A stretch of 64,000 nt of DNA. It comes from Symbiodinium natans. Its lineage: Eukaryota; Sar; Dinophyceae; Suessiales; Symbiodiniaceae. A program made the translations under genes and the position numbers. Shown here one piece after another: positions 11,209-22,793 of the stretch. Positions within the stretch are counted from its first letter, which is position 1; each line of letters starts with the position of its first letter. The stretch covers positions 84,501 through 148,500 of the forward strand of contig CAJNDS010002762.1 in NCBI GenBank assembly GCA_905221605.1. Reading direction: 5' to 3'. The notes under the pieces were generated by a model that was not told the DNA's origin, did not search any database, and saw nothing but the letters and a program-made list of their open reading frames with translations.

Positions 11209-11875
11209 ATGGCGGCACCTGTTGAGGATTTCGAGGCCGTGCACTCGGAGTCCGAGGAAGAGACGAAGATCGCTCCTCCGAGCTCCCGCGGCTGGATTAA
11301 AAAAGGCGGTGGCTCTGGGGCTCGGGCTCGTGGGGCTTCTGGGCCTGGCCGGCACGCAGAGCTTCGGGGTCTTCCCGGGCAAGTCTTCCCCGAGCCTGGA
11401 CACAATGTCGAAAATGATGATTTACAAAGACGTTGTCAGTGGGGACGAGATGACATCAGACTCCTTCAAGAGCTCTGTGGAGTTCGACGGTGCCGCCCTG
11501 GAAGTGAAATCTAAATGGCTAACCGTCGAGGAGGCCACTGACGACGAGAGCCTCACCGGGGGAGCAAAGAAAGTTCTGGACATTGTGGATCATTTCCGTC
11601 TACAAGAGGTGGCAATGGACAAGAAGGGCTTCATGGCTTGGGCCAAGGGATACATGAAGAAACTAAAGGACATGCAGAAGATCAGTGGCAGCAAGCTCAT
11701 GAAGGGCACCCAGGACTTTATCAAGTTCATCCTGCGCAAGTACGACGACGTCTCGGTATACGCGGGCGAAAGCTTCGACACCGAGGGTGGCCACGCCTTC
11801 GCCTACTGGGGAGAGCATGAGGAGACCCCCACTTTCTACTTCATCCTCCCCGGCCTGAAAGAGGAGAAAGTCTAA
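11209..11875 (+). CDS. TCTP-family protein with hydrophobic N-terminal extension; apparent 1-base frame break
   Basis: The C-terminal part from ATG 11405 (156 codons) is a translationally controlled tumour protein homologue: IYKDVVSGDEM at the start, DESLTGGA where the family has its ESLIGG-like turn, then HFRLQE, a helical hairpin rich in Lys, and the final FYFILPGLKEEKV. TCTP is usually a cytosolic protein of about 170 residues linked to growth and microtubule or calcium binding. Here an upstream segment in the same frame encodes the hydrophobic run AVALGLGLVGLLGLAG, a likely membrane or signal segment. The likely true start is ATG 11209 (MAAPVEDFEAVHSESEEE), one frame off; the switch falls at a run of six A at 11302-11307, where five would join the frames. 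The alternative start at 11075 gives an Arg-rich N-terminus that looks non-coding. No intron is needed. Confidence 0.85.
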
Positions 11876-12029
11876 AGAACATCATCATCGCTTGCTGAAT
11901 AGGCTGCAGTCGACTTGCCTGTTAGTGAGTCGCACCCTCTTTTCAAACTTGCCAATAGCGAACTGATTGCGTCGCAATGAAAACCCCGCTCCGCTTTGCC
12001 AGTGTTGTCTCGAATAGTACTTGCTATGT
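11876..12029. other. Probable 3' untranslated region of the TCTP gene
   Basis: No AATAAA signal is visible, as is common in dinoflagellates. The region runs up to the MITE at 12030. Confidence 0.4.
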
Positions 12030-12132
12030 GGGGGTTTCCGAAATTTAGGGGTACCTTTTTGGGGTCCTTAATCTAAGGGAATCCTACTATGCGGGGGATC
12101 ATGTTAGGGGTCCCCTATTTTCGTAAACCCCC
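12030..12132. mobile_element. MITE of the GGGGTTTCCG family
   Basis: Ends GGGGGTTTCCGAAATTTAGG and TATTTTCGTAAACCCCC are inverted repeats. Flanked by a perfect ATGT duplication (12026-12029, 12133-12136). 103 bp. Confidence 0.85.
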
Positions 12133-12439
12133 ATGTCTAAAGTTTGTCTGCGCAGGTGCGATTTCTATACGACCTCGTGGGAGGCAAGTATCGCATCAGG
12201 ACGAAAGTTCTCGAGGCCCCCCCTGAGATTGGGCGCTTCCACGGTGCTTTTGTGGGCGAGTTTCGCAGAGTCTTTGGGAATTTTTGGTGGTGGGTGTTGC
12301 CACGAGTGCTCCTTTCGGGCTAGTTCCTCAGACTCAATTCTCGAACATCCCGAACCCCCGAAGCAGAAACCCAACACCGAGGTCCAGACCCCAAGGCGCT
12401 ACAAGATTAACGAGAAGCTCGCGGGGTTGGCAACGGCCC

Positions 12440-12521
12440 TGGAGAGAGAGAGTTAGAGAGTTCGAGAGTTAGAGAGTTAGAGAGTTAGGGAGTTAGAGAG
12501 CTAGAGAGTTAGAGAGTTCGA
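12440..12521. repeat. 8-bp minisatellite GAGAGTTA
   Basis: About ten units of GAGAGTTA with TTCG and CTA variants. Confidence 0.9.
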
Positions 12522-14505
12522 CCTTTGGTAAGACAACTTCAGGGCCTCCGTCGACCAGGGCTCACTGCAAGCCCTTTTCCACCTCCAACAATGAAAGAGG
12601 CCCACGCCGTGAGTAAGTTAAGACAGTTACGAGTTGAGATTATGGTTAGGTTTGTTAGGGGTTTGCTTGTGCAACAAAGGGGGCGGCGACATATCCTAGC
12701 CCCCTTGAGAAACCAAATGCCGAGGTGAACCGTGATGACGCCTCCTGATGTCGTGGACGGCGCACCACGTGAGTGTTGTAGCCGTGTTGTAGCCAATCTC
12801 ATCCCTAGAGAGTCTTAGTCGACATGCACGAGTTCTGTGAGTGCCATTCGCTACGAGCCTTCCAGTGTGGACACCTGATTCACAAGCCACTGCTGAGCAC
12901 ACAGGCATGCGAGCCAGTTTTGTAGAACATCTTTCAAGAAACAGCGGTTCCTTCATCAGGGGTCCACAAGCGGCTAATTCAGCCGGCTGGCCCGAAACTA
13001 GGCGTGGCGTGCTCGGCATGCAAGCCGAAAGCTCAGCCAAGCTCACCCCAAGCTTAGTGTCCGGATTTTCGCTCATGTGAGGTAGCTTTCTAGATTGGGG
13101 CCCTGTCACAAATCCTGAACGACCCTTGCCATATGATTGCCATGCCATTGCCATGCTCAGTCCTTACACAAAGTGGGGCCCTGATCTGGACTACATTGGA
13201 CCGACATGGCTCTGCTTGTTGCCACCTCCGGTCCCTCTTTACATCCCTCGCGGTGTGTGTAAAAAAAGTTTGGGGGATCGCAGGAAGGGGAGCTGCTGCT
13301 TACTGGACCGCATCGAGTTTGGGGCTTCAGGGGCTGCTGTAAGGTGTTTCAGACGTTTCAGAGTTTCGGGGCTTTCCTATGGCTCGTCCAACTCTTCTGG
13401 ACAGCAGCAGAGTACCAACCCAAGAAACGAGCAGTCAAAAGCTCAGGTTTGAGAAGTTTGCCACTGGGCTAGTTCATTTCCCTGGGCCCTAAATGACCCT
13501 AATCTGGGAAATGGCTGAAGCTTTCAAAGTTCTGCCCCCCTCCTGGCCCCTAGAAGTCCCATCTGCACTGGGGTGTCATAGATAGTGGAGCTAGGCCATG
13601 CATGTGCGCACGTTCTCGCGCCCTATAGGCTACACGTCTCACTGCACCTTTCTTATAATTATAATTTATGGCTGTATTTTGACGGCTGGCTTCACGACAC
13701 TGTGATGGCTATAGCTGATGTACAAGATGATGGACCCTGTACTGCTGGCTCTAGATGCGATTCAGGTTGAGGGCTCAGGGCTGTGCAGGTTCCAGGCAGC
13801 AAAGTACAGAACACCTTGACCTTCGCAAAGTACATAATGCCTGGCTTGGGGACTAAGTGTTTGGGATTGCCCCTGCGGTCATCTATACCCTTGGCCAACA
13901 CCCTTCATAATATAAAGTTTTGCTGTTTGGACCTCTTTCGCCATCACGAATGGGACGTGCCCGTCATGGCTTCGCCAGACTCTAAACCGTAGCAAGGCCT
14001 TGCATGTGTGCATGTGTGTGTGTGTGTGTGTGAGCTGAGATGCATGCGGTTGCAGCTCGTGTGTGGCTTCCAGGATACTTGCGTCCTGAGGCTATGCAAC
14101 CTGATGAAGCATGTCCTCGACCTCAAACTCTGCACGGCCGTAAACGGCATGTTGTGGGAAGCTCTTTATGCCGAAGTTCCAGGTCTTGATATCGCATAGT
14201 GTTGAGCAGGACAGCCCCTCAAGCTCCAAAAGCCCGAGTCCGCAAAGCCAGGTAACAGCATGGTCTGCACACCCTACTAGGCCACATGCCCAGCCCATCC
14301 CACCCCTAATCATATTCAACACAATTATCCTGGTACTATTAACACTACTAATGACTCAACATATCAATTTTATTTCTAATGCGTCCTAGACAGCTCTCCG
14401 TGCACCCTGCCCACCCCACCGACACCCTCATGGGCGGCTCCTCCTCCTCGCGCGCGGCACCGCCGCTGGACCTCCCGCAGCAGGAGGTGGAGCCAAGTTG
14501 ACGAG
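12522..14505. other. No gene recognised
   Basis: A short TG run near 14018 is the only simple repeat. Open frames of up to 152 codons on either strand lack recognisable motifs. Confidence 0.4.
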
Positions 14506-14513
14506 AATTGAGG

Positions 14514-14615
14514 GGGGTTTTCGAAGATAGGGGTACCCTTCTTGGGGGTCCCTTCAAGGGGATTCTATTCCATTTGGGGAATAAACGGGGTACCCCTATT
14601 TTGGGAAATAACCAT
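14514..14615. mobile_element. MITE of the GGGGTTTCCG family
   Basis: Internal blocks GGGGTACCC and GGGTACCCC and ends GGGGTTTTCG and TTTTGGGAAATAACC match the family. Flanks share AATTGAGG (14506-14513, 14616-14623), longer than the 4-bp duplications of other copies, so the exact right end is uncertain. Confidence 0.65.
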
Positions 14616-14921
14616 AATTGAGGAGGTCCGGGCATTGGACGTGCTCATGGGCTGTTTCAGGGGGTCCATTCCTCCTAAGCCCTAAAAGTTCAAGCCCTTC
14701 AAGATCAAAGCTTTAGCATACAAGAGCGACGTGGTAACAAGCATGGTTTGCTTCTACTTGTTGCCAGCACTGCTGGCGGGAAGAAACGGCTGTAACAAAC
14801 GTGGGTTCCATTGGAGCCGAGCCCTGACACACCCTGAGGTGGTTTCCATCCACCCGTCGAACGCGGGCCTCAGGAATGACAGGCTGCGAATGTGGCAACG
14901 GGGCAGGTTCACCTGACGGCT

Positions 14922-15135
14922 GCTGCTGCTGCCACCACCACCACCACCACTCCTTCCTATCTACGATTTCTACTATTTCCACTACTTTGATATGTCTTAC
15001 TGCTTCTTCTGCTTCTCCTACTTAAGCTAATTTTACTGCAGGTGCTTCTACTACTTCTACAGCTTCTACTGCTTCTACTACTTCTGCCTCTACTTCCGAG
15101 CTTTTGGTGGTGGTGCTGCTGCTTCTGCTACTTCT
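14922..15135. repeat. CCA microsatellite and TTCTAC/TTCTGC minisatellite
   Basis: CTG and CCA triplets at 14922-14950, then degenerate TTCTACTGC-type units to 15135. Confidence 0.75.
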
Positions 15136-16225
15136 GTTGCGCGCATTAGTATTACTGAGGTGCCACATGTTTCTACTTGGTTAAACCTTGAGCCCTGCTA
15201 AGCCACACCACCACCCAAAAGAAACCTCGACTTGGGCAGGCACGGTATGGCGGCGGTTAACGCGGCTGCGCGGGTGGCACAGAAGTGCGAGACGGGGCAG
15301 GCAAGGGACATCTGCGCGCGGATTCAGGGCTTCGTGGCTTGAGCAGAAAGCAGAGCGAGGAATGTTGCAGTGCAATTGCGATTCGGGCGGACTCGTCCAA
15401 CACTGGTCGCCCCTCTCTCGTTTCCGTGTTGTCTCTGCACTGCATAGGTTTCCCCCTTGTGCTCCTCTTCTCTTCTTTTGCTTGCAGACATTGAAGTGAA
15501 CCTTCGATCCATCTGATTGTTAAATGCTACTCTTCGCCCGAGAGTGCGCAAAAATCTGTCTCTAACCTTCGATTCCCGCGGTTACCGCAGCCCCGATCCC
15601 GAACTCTTCAGCGAATGATTGTGGTGGCCGTGGGCCTCCATGTCCAATGGAAATAAGGCCGCGATGACAGGCTTGCCATGGCTTGCCATGGCTTGCCTTT
15701 TTCTGACCTTCGGAGCTCGAGTGTCACCCTCTATAGGCGCTGTAGACTTGAGTTTTGTTGCTACAAAATCCGTGCTAAGTCCAGTGAGAACACTTGATCG
15801 CTCCGGGTCGTTTCAAGGAAGCCCTTAAGGGCCCAAAGAGCCTCACAGAGGTCAAGGAAACGCGCCTCAGTAGCCAGAGCACCTGCGCAGGTGAAAGTGC
15901 AGATGGCCTGGCAACCTCATTCTTTTGACCTGCACAAGGCCGGGAGAGGAAGCCAGGGAAGGTTTTGGGGTTCCGGTTCCAGGATAGCGCGTCCATCGTC
16001 CCAAACACGAATGCAAAGCTCATGCAAAGAACGAATGCAAAAAGCTGCTGTGGCAGGGAGCCGGCCGGACCCTCTGGGAACTGCACGGAAGCTTCACGTC
16101 AGAGGCACACTGAGGGGCAGGGTCAGGTTAGAAGCTTACGGGAGCGTGGTGTATGCGCTGCATTGAGGACATCAAGTGAAGCATGGGTGGCAGCATTTGG
16201 CAGCCAGGCTGAGGCCGCAGGTCGC
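15136..16225. other. No gene recognised
   Basis: One short direct repeat (GGCTTGCCAT three times near 15670). No motif-bearing frame. Confidence 0.4.
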
Positions 16226-16340
16226 AGGTCCCTGTATATTTTTTCTATATTATAGTATGTTATAGTATATTAGTATATTATGCTATATGATAAAAGTATA
16301 TTATACTATACTATATAGCATATTTTGCTATATTAGTAGC
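16226..16340. repeat. AT-rich TATATTA repeat
   Basis: Degenerate TATAGTATATTA units form a low-complexity AT island. Confidence 0.85.
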
Positions 16341-16941
16341 TCCGCCATCCTCTTGGCGAGCAATACGCAAAGAGCCGGGTCGTCCCGAAATTCGCTCAAT
16401 GGAACCTGTCGAAGCAAAAGGAATCGTCCGCCAGGTGCCATGCACGCTGACGGTCTCATTCCACTGCAGAGAGAGGCACTTTTCTTTCCCGGGATCCTCC
16501 TCTGTAGCCCCAGGCATTTGATCGATCACAAAACGAGGTATTTCTTTAGTCGACCCGGTCCTTACCAGTCGATGTTGACAAGAAGTTTTGGAACCAAGTG
16601 CGACAAATACCCTTCCCGACATGACCAAAGTTCAAAGTTCACATGTTCTCATGATTGGCATTTTTCTAGCACCACAACAGCCTTGGCAAGAACCGCCATG
16701 GGTTTTCCGACAGTAGCAGGAGTCCTTCGGGGAGGCCTCTGTAGGGATTGGGCTTCACAGTTTTTTTTGATATGTTGATTTTGACAAGCCTTTGGGGAAT
16801 TGGGGACGGTTGGGGCTGAGGGATTCAGGGTTATTGCTGCTTGAAAACGCAGTCTCGCCACTTACGTAGGGTTATGGGGGCGGGACTCTGCTTCTCGAGG
16901 CCACCCTAAGGCGCACCCTTTCAAGTCCAGAACCCACGTCC

Positions 16942-17049
16942 CCAGACCCCTGGGAGGATCGAAAAAGTAGAGCCCCCAAATCGGACCCTGTACTACTATT
17001 GGGTCATTCTTAAGGGGATCTACTTTTTTGGATCCTCCCAGGGGTCTGG
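16942..17049. mobile_element. 108-bp MITE with long perfect TIRs
   Basis: Ends CCAGACCCCTGGGAGGATC and its exact complement are inverted repeats that continue with an AAAAAGTAGA match. Flanked by GTCC on both sides (16938-16941, 17050-17053). No second copy is seen in this window. Confidence 0.8.
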
Positions 17050-17159
17050 GTCCTGTGTGTGGAGGAGCTCCCCTGATGGTGAGGCGGTGCTTTTGACCTA
17101 CGAAGCGGCGGTGGCTCCGCCTGGGGGGGGGTTCATGATTGGGGCTTGGCCTGTGCCAC

Positions 17160-17346
17160 CTAACCCTAAGCCCTAAACCCTAAGTTGAGGTTCTTGTCAG
17201 CACTTCGCAAATCACAATGAGATCGGGGAACGAGGTGAGGCAGTAGACGGACATGAAGGGTCACTTCCTAAACTCAAACAGCCCTTGCATGGGTCTTGAG
17301 GGCTTTTGGACGGCTCATAAGGTTTAGGGTTTAGGGCTTAGGTTGC
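17160..17346 (+). other. CCCTAAA tract, short exon-like island, TTTAGGG tract
   Basis: CCCTAA units at 17160-17185, then TTCTTGTCAG followed by an island reading HFANHNEIGER and a GAG|GTGAGG donor-like site, then TTTAGGG units at 17318-17345. This is a small example of the tract-island-tract layout. Confidence 0.3.
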
Positions 17347-17869
17347 AGGAACGCATAAGAACACCATGAGGCGTTCTCACACGCCGAGTTGGGTTTGTGG
17401 ATCATTTGCTGTATTTTCAGCTGGATCTTCCACATCCACATACATGTCAGTCTTCATCCTCATAGAGCGAGTGGTTTATGCTATCAGTTGCATTCTTTCG
17501 TTTGCTTGAGGCATCTTCTTCAGATGGGCTGGGTTTTCAAGCCTTTCCTGCGGCAGTAGCGGTGCGTTTGTGCTTTCGGTCTTGTGTTTTTGAATGCCGC
17601 AAATACTCCCCACGAAGCATGCATTCTTGTTGTGTAGAGTTTCGTTTCTGCTGCCTCGCTATCATGTGCTCATGTCACGGCGTTCCCGAGCTTGACTTGC
17701 CACTTCTGGACAAGTTCGTTCAAGTCTTGTTCTGGGCTTTGTGGTCGTTATTTGGTCAGGGGTCCGGAGAGCTTTAACGCATGCTAGCCGCCAGACTCTC
17801 AAGAATCCCGGGCCCTTGTGAGCGTGAGCACCTCCCAGTTTATATAGGGCTGGATCCCAAAGTCCTTGA

Positions 17870-17912
17870 GGTTCTAAACCCTAAACCCTAAAACCCTAAA
17901 CCCTCAAGTTCT
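17870..17912 (-). repeat. CCCTAAA tract
   Basis: Five units in - orientation. No clear exon follows. Confidence 0.85.
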
Positions 17913-18013
17913 AGGATCTCGGGACAAAAGGGGGAACACGGCCTCTCGGAGGATACGAAAGCTCCGGCGCCCTGGAAGCAGGACTACCCTGCGGGTGCCT
18001 TGGCAACTTGTTG

Positions 18014-18119
18014 GGGGTTTCCGATATAAGGGGGGCACCTTCTTGGGGGTCCTTGTTATAAGGGAATCCTACTATTTGGGGGGTCTATATGCAGGGCCCC
18101 TTGTCTTCGTAAACCCCCC
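18014..18119. mobile_element. MITE of the GGGGTTTCCG family
   Basis: Ends GGGGTTTCCGATATAAGG and CTTCGTAAACCCCCC, flanked by GTTG on both sides (18010-18013, 18120-18123). 106 bp. Confidence 0.8.
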
Positions 18120-18123
18120 GTTG

Positions 18124-20088
18124 TCTGACAGAAGTCTCATTGCATTCTTAGGCCCTGCGCTGTAAGGCAAACATGACGTACGCCTGGATGGCGACCGGTC
18201 AATTGATGTCCAGCGGCATCCGCTGGAGGCACATCTCTGTGGGGAGTTGGAGTTTTAAACACAGGTAAGGCCAGTTAAGGATTCGGCACTTGGGTGTATG
18301 ATCCGACGACCAGCGTATGAAGCGTCAAGGTTGAGGCTGGGCTCATGCCTGACATCTGCATCCTCGATGTCTGAGTTTCTTTTTTCGCCTCTTGAATCCC
18401 AAAGCCCGGACTTCCAAGAACAGAAAGCATCCCCCCCACCCCCACAGGTCTTTTGGAGGCTGAAGCGTCATCGCCCCGACGTGATTCCCATCGTCTTGGT
18501 CCTGGAGGCTGCAGGCGACGTGCTCGGAGCACCCAGTCTAACGTTTGCTGTAGGGGTGTGGGGTTGGGTCCAGGCCTTAGAATGTACGGTTAAGACTCAC
18601 CTTGCGAACTCCAGGGACCAGGAAGCAAACATGAAAGCTTTCTGCAGTGCCCGCGAAGCGGCAGCCCCTACGGCCCGAATCGCCCCAACAGCCACCAGAG
18701 CCGAGATACAGAAGCTGGACACTGGACACGTTCAAGATAATTAGGCTGCAGCAGAGAGCACGATGGGTTTACATAGGGGGGCTAGGCTCTAAGGGCTACT
18801 CTCCAAGCGCCAGGCGTCCAGTCTGTTGTTCACCTGGCACTGGATGTCCAGAAGGTCCGAGATCAGGCCACGGGGTTCCTCCTCTGTGTGAGATGTTTTG
18901 GAGTTCGAAGCTTCCTTCAAGATGAAAGTTGTGGGCTGTCTCTGGAGGATCCTCCATGGGAGCTCAAGTAGGGGCATGACTCGGCATGATTTAGAGGGGG
19001 TTTGCCCCCAGCAGTGAACATCGGCATCAGAACGCTTTCACTGGCAAGCCCACCCCCCGGGGCCTATCACACACTATCCGCACCTAGGGGCCTCTCTAGA
19101 ACAAATCGCAACCCACTGCCAGGCCACGCACCAAACGCTGCAGTGCCGACTCATCCGGCAGAAGGTGGTCATCAACCGACAGGAAAGATCAGCCCCACCA
19201 TTGTACAAGACACTTGAAGGTTGAGGATTCTCTTGTCGAAAAAAGGATGTTAAGTTGGCGGGTCGTGGCTTTGGGGGTTTAGGGCTGCTTTATGAGGATT
19301 TTGGATTTGCAGCAAAATTCTTGGGTGTCAGGGCTTGAAGAGTGCTCCGAAGCCTTGCCGCGCTGTCCGAATGCTTTGCGGACCTACGGGTTTAGGGCTT
19401 GAGTCGCTTGAGGTTTACGGTTTGGGCGCCCATGCCTTGGCGCAGCCATGGCACTTGCAGAGTTTTCATAGCTTTCACAGCCCGAACTCGTCATGATAGT
19501 CATGAATCTCATGAATCTTGGTCGAGTTGGCTTGGTGCACTCTTGCTTTGCCGCCGGCTCAGATCAAGCTGCAGACATCTCTCTGCAGACCTCTCTCTGC
19601 AGACATCTGCCTTTGAGAAGCAGGCTCGGCCTTCGGGCCTTCGCATCAACCAAGAGGAAAGTTTGCATAGGTGACCGAAGCAGTGCAAGACATTGCCTAA
19701 ATCCGAGCCGGAAGCACACAACTTACAGAACGGGCCGATGTGAACAGTGTCGCTTGCGTGTGGCATGGGCATGCATGGCATCCGGACTCAGATGCACGCA
19801 ACAGACAACAAGATCACAAGACAAGTTTCTCGAGTTCCTTGCCATTGGGCAACCCTGGTTTAACCCCAAAAACAATGTTTCTTGGTTTTCCTAAACAAGG
19901 GCACTGTGGGAGTTTGTTTTTAAGAGGACCTGGGAACTAACACAGACCCAAAAGGTGCCACTTTGAAAGGGACCAGGGAGTGCGAGTTTCTGATGAAGGT
20001 TTCGTGTTTGCAAAAAGCCACAGTTTGCAGATTCCCGGACTATTTCCGTCAGTGTCAACGGTCAGACTTTGTTTGAATCAGCGTCCAC
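18124..20088. other. No gene recognised
   Basis: Single telomere-like units at 19262 and 19385, and a short CTCTCTGCAGAC direct repeat near 19580. No supported gene. Confidence 0.4.
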
Positions 20089-20105
20089 GCCCTAAACCCT
20101 AAACC

Positions 20106-20137
<32 letters not shown>

Positions 20138-20174
20138 ACCCTAAACCCTAAACCCTAAACCCTAAACCCTAAAC
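20089..20174 (-). repeat. CCCTAAA/CCCTCAA tract
   Basis: About twelve units in - orientation, directly upstream of the island at 20202. Confidence 0.95.
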
Positions 20175-20201
20175 CAGCTCAGATCGTGGGCTCTTGCACA
20201 G

Positions 20202-20268
20202 GTGTCAGGGATGGTCGGGGCGTCGGAGGAAGTCCTGCTCCGGGAGCTGGAGGACCTCGGCCATTGGG
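20202..20268 (+). CDS. Exon-like island between inverted telomere tracts
   Basis: After CTCTTGCACAG the frame reads VSGMVGASEEVLLRELEDLG and stays open to a G|GTTCAGGG boundary where the next telomere tract starts. GC-rich third positions and acidic helix-like composition look coding. A tract lies on each side, CCCTAAA upstream and TTTAGGG downstream. The parent gene is unknown. Confidence 0.45.
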
Positions 20269-20332
20269 GTTCAGGGTTTAGGGTTTAGGGTTTAGGGTTT
20301 AGGGTTTAGGGTTTAGGGTTTAGGGTTTAGGT
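20269..20332 (+). repeat. TTTAGGG tract
   Basis: Nine units in + orientation. Confidence 0.95.
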
Positions 20333-20339
20333 CATTGGG

Positions 20340-21779
20340 GGGTCTTGGGTTGAGGGATTTAGGGTGTCGGGTTGTCTGGGCAACACACATCGCACTGTCC
20401 GGAACCAAAACATGCGAGGATTCGTACTTCTTGCACCCAGGGCACGCGCGAATTTGTGGGGACACCGCAGCTGAAGACCTTCCATTCAGGCCAATGTTTA
20501 AGACAACCCTACCCCTCTGTGCTGACGAGTTTCCTGAGCCTTGACCTGACCCCAAGCCTTGGAGAATCAGGATGCCTTGAGCAAAGGGGATTCCGAAGCG
20601 ACTCGGTTGAGCAAAGTGTTCATGTCAGTTTCTGTTGCACCTAACATGTAGAAAGATTAAGGTTCTAGACCCTGCAAAGAGGACAAAAACGACGATCAAC
20701 ACCATGACAAGCCGAAGGGACCCAGAGAAAACCATCGCAGCCTGTTGCAGGCCCAAGCATTTTCCATGAAACCTTCAGCGCCACTCCGGCCAAAGCATAG
20801 AGCCTCCAGCCCCCTCCCTACTACTGTAGGAGCCCACGCGTTTATTGTACTGACCAACGAACGCTAAAGGTTCCCTTCGGTGTTCACGTGCCTCTATGAT
20901 CCTCGGCGAGGATGTGTGCGCCGCACTCCCTCTCTTCTCTTGGCCCCCCCCGCCAGAAAGAACCCAGCAACTGCGCGTTTGGGAGGGTTCGCCTCCTTCA
21001 CTCTCCTGATGTCAAGGTCAGCAAAGCTCAGTACCATTTGCGCGCGCCGCGTTGGTGCCCCACGATGCCCCGCATGACTGCAAAATCTTTTTCCTGCTGA
21101 GTAGCTTGGGCGACTTCGAGAATCGGAGATCTTTGTTGTCCCTCTATGTAGAGATTTGACTGGATGACATTCGCTTACTCCATTCTTCTTGAGTTAAGGC
21201 GAGGTCGGCAGGACAATCGCATATTACGGAACCGGCATGTCAAGCCCAAGTGGACGCGAACCACCGCCCCCAGCACAAACACATTCAACCAGTAGTGCTG
21301 TCCCGCAACGTGTCGAGACTCTCAGGGGGTGCAATCTGCCTGCGCTGCATGGGCTCACCACCAGGAGGTGGGAACCGGGTACTGCAGTTGTATGGAGGCA
21401 TGAGAGAACTGAGAATCGTCAAGCTTTTGGGGCGTTGAGGGTTTTAAGCCGTGGCTAAAGGGCCCGGTTTGGTGGAGAGGGCCTGGATCAGACGACCCTT
21501 AAGGAAAGTGTCGTCTTAAACCCCCAGCCCTTTTATGGAGCCCTCTGTCCATTGGATTAGTGGCATGGGAGTCCTGGGATTAGGCAGTTGCTCGCCCGCC
21601 CGCCCTTTGCAGTTTCAAGCTATTTGTTCTAGAAACTCAAACAAAGGTCCTGAAGCCAACTTGCGGAAGGGGGCTTTCAGGCATTGATTTGGAGTGGAGA
21701 GCTGGGCACAGCAGCTTGGAGGTTGCAGAACCCAACAAATCCACCGACACCAGCTGACGTAGCACTTCACGTAAACCCA
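20340..21779. other. No gene recognised
   Basis: Short frames without motifs. Confidence 0.4.
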
Positions 21780-21968
21780 TAACTAAGCCCTAAACCCTAT
21801 ATGAACCCTAAACTGTAAGTTTCGCGTTTTTTTTTTTCAACATTGCAACTCTCCGCCTTCGTCGAGGCACAACTTCCTCAACGCCCTACTGAGGCCAAGA
21901 CTTGGACGTACTTGGGATTGAGAGGGTCTAGGGTTCAGGCTTAGTTAGGGTTTAGGGTTTGGGGTTTA
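21780..21968 (+). other. CCCTAAA tract, exon-like island, TTTAGGG tract
   Basis: CCCTAAA units at 21787-21820, a poly-T run, then GTCGAG followed by an island (21867 to about 21925) reading AQLPQRPTEAKTWTYLGLR, then TTTAGGG units at 21926-21968. The island is protein-like but unidentified. Confidence 0.35.
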
Positions 21969-22401
21969 TTGGGATGTTGCAACGGAATGTGCTGGGGTGT
22001 GCGTCGTCTTCGTGGACGCCCACATAGCCTGGCTTAGAAAATGGCCCAAAACTAGTCTAAGCTGGTTTTTAAGGTTGCTTTGGATCCCTAGAGATCTCGT
22101 GCTAGGAGGCCATGAGCATTGAACGAAGGTCTTCAGGGACGGACCTGTTGTGTTTGTTTTGCAAGGCTGCTGCGAGTCTGGAGGGGAGCATGCGAGGTCC
22201 TTGAGTTCATCAAAAATGAAATTGTCAAAGGTCGGTTTGTGTTTAAACAGCCATGAGAAGGGCTGGGCTCGTGATTCCCCCCCCCTAAATACCTCCGGCA
22301 CGTAAGAGAAACCCCTCAGCGTGCAAGCTCAAATCCCTTCTGCAGCCTTAAGTCCGAATGCCCAAACCTCACCTCACTGAATCTCGTGGCAGACTTCTCA
22401 G

Positions 22402-22520
22402 CTGATGACTTTGGACGGCCTTCGACGGCTGATGGCTTTTGCGGCCTCCTGGACTTCAGGGGTTTAGGGGTTTAGGGGTTTAGGGATTTAGGGGTTTAGG
22501 GTTTAGGGGTTTAGGGTTGA
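22402..22520 (+). other. Exon-like island followed by TTTAGGG tract
   Basis: After GACTTCTCAG the frame reads LMTLDGLRRLMAFAASW, then meets GGGTTTAGGGG units (22458-22520). Unidentified. Confidence 0.35.
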
Positions 22521-22649
22521 ATCGGGAGTTTTTGCTGCGTCTTCCTTGGGAGTTTTTGCTGGGGTTGTGTTGTGTTGTGTTGGGACGTGCCCAACGGTCC
22601 ATAAAGTGCACAACGCCTTCAGCATGGGGGAGTGCAGTTTGGGGGGCAC

Positions 22650-22793
22650 TTACCCTAAACCCTACGCCCTAAACCCTAAACCCTTAACCCTTAACCCTTA
22701 TAAACCCTAAACCTTAAACTTGTAAGCAGTCCGAGGCCGAGGCTGCCAAGTCCAAGGACTTTGGGGCTTCCTACGTTCCTTGGCCGCCGCGAG
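22650..22793 (+). other. CCCTAAA tract followed by exon-like island
   Basis: Tract at 22650-22718. After TGTAAGCAG the island 22730-22793 reads SEAEAAKSKDFGASYVPWPP and ends at a GAG|GTTGTC donor-like site. Unidentified. Confidence 0.4.
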
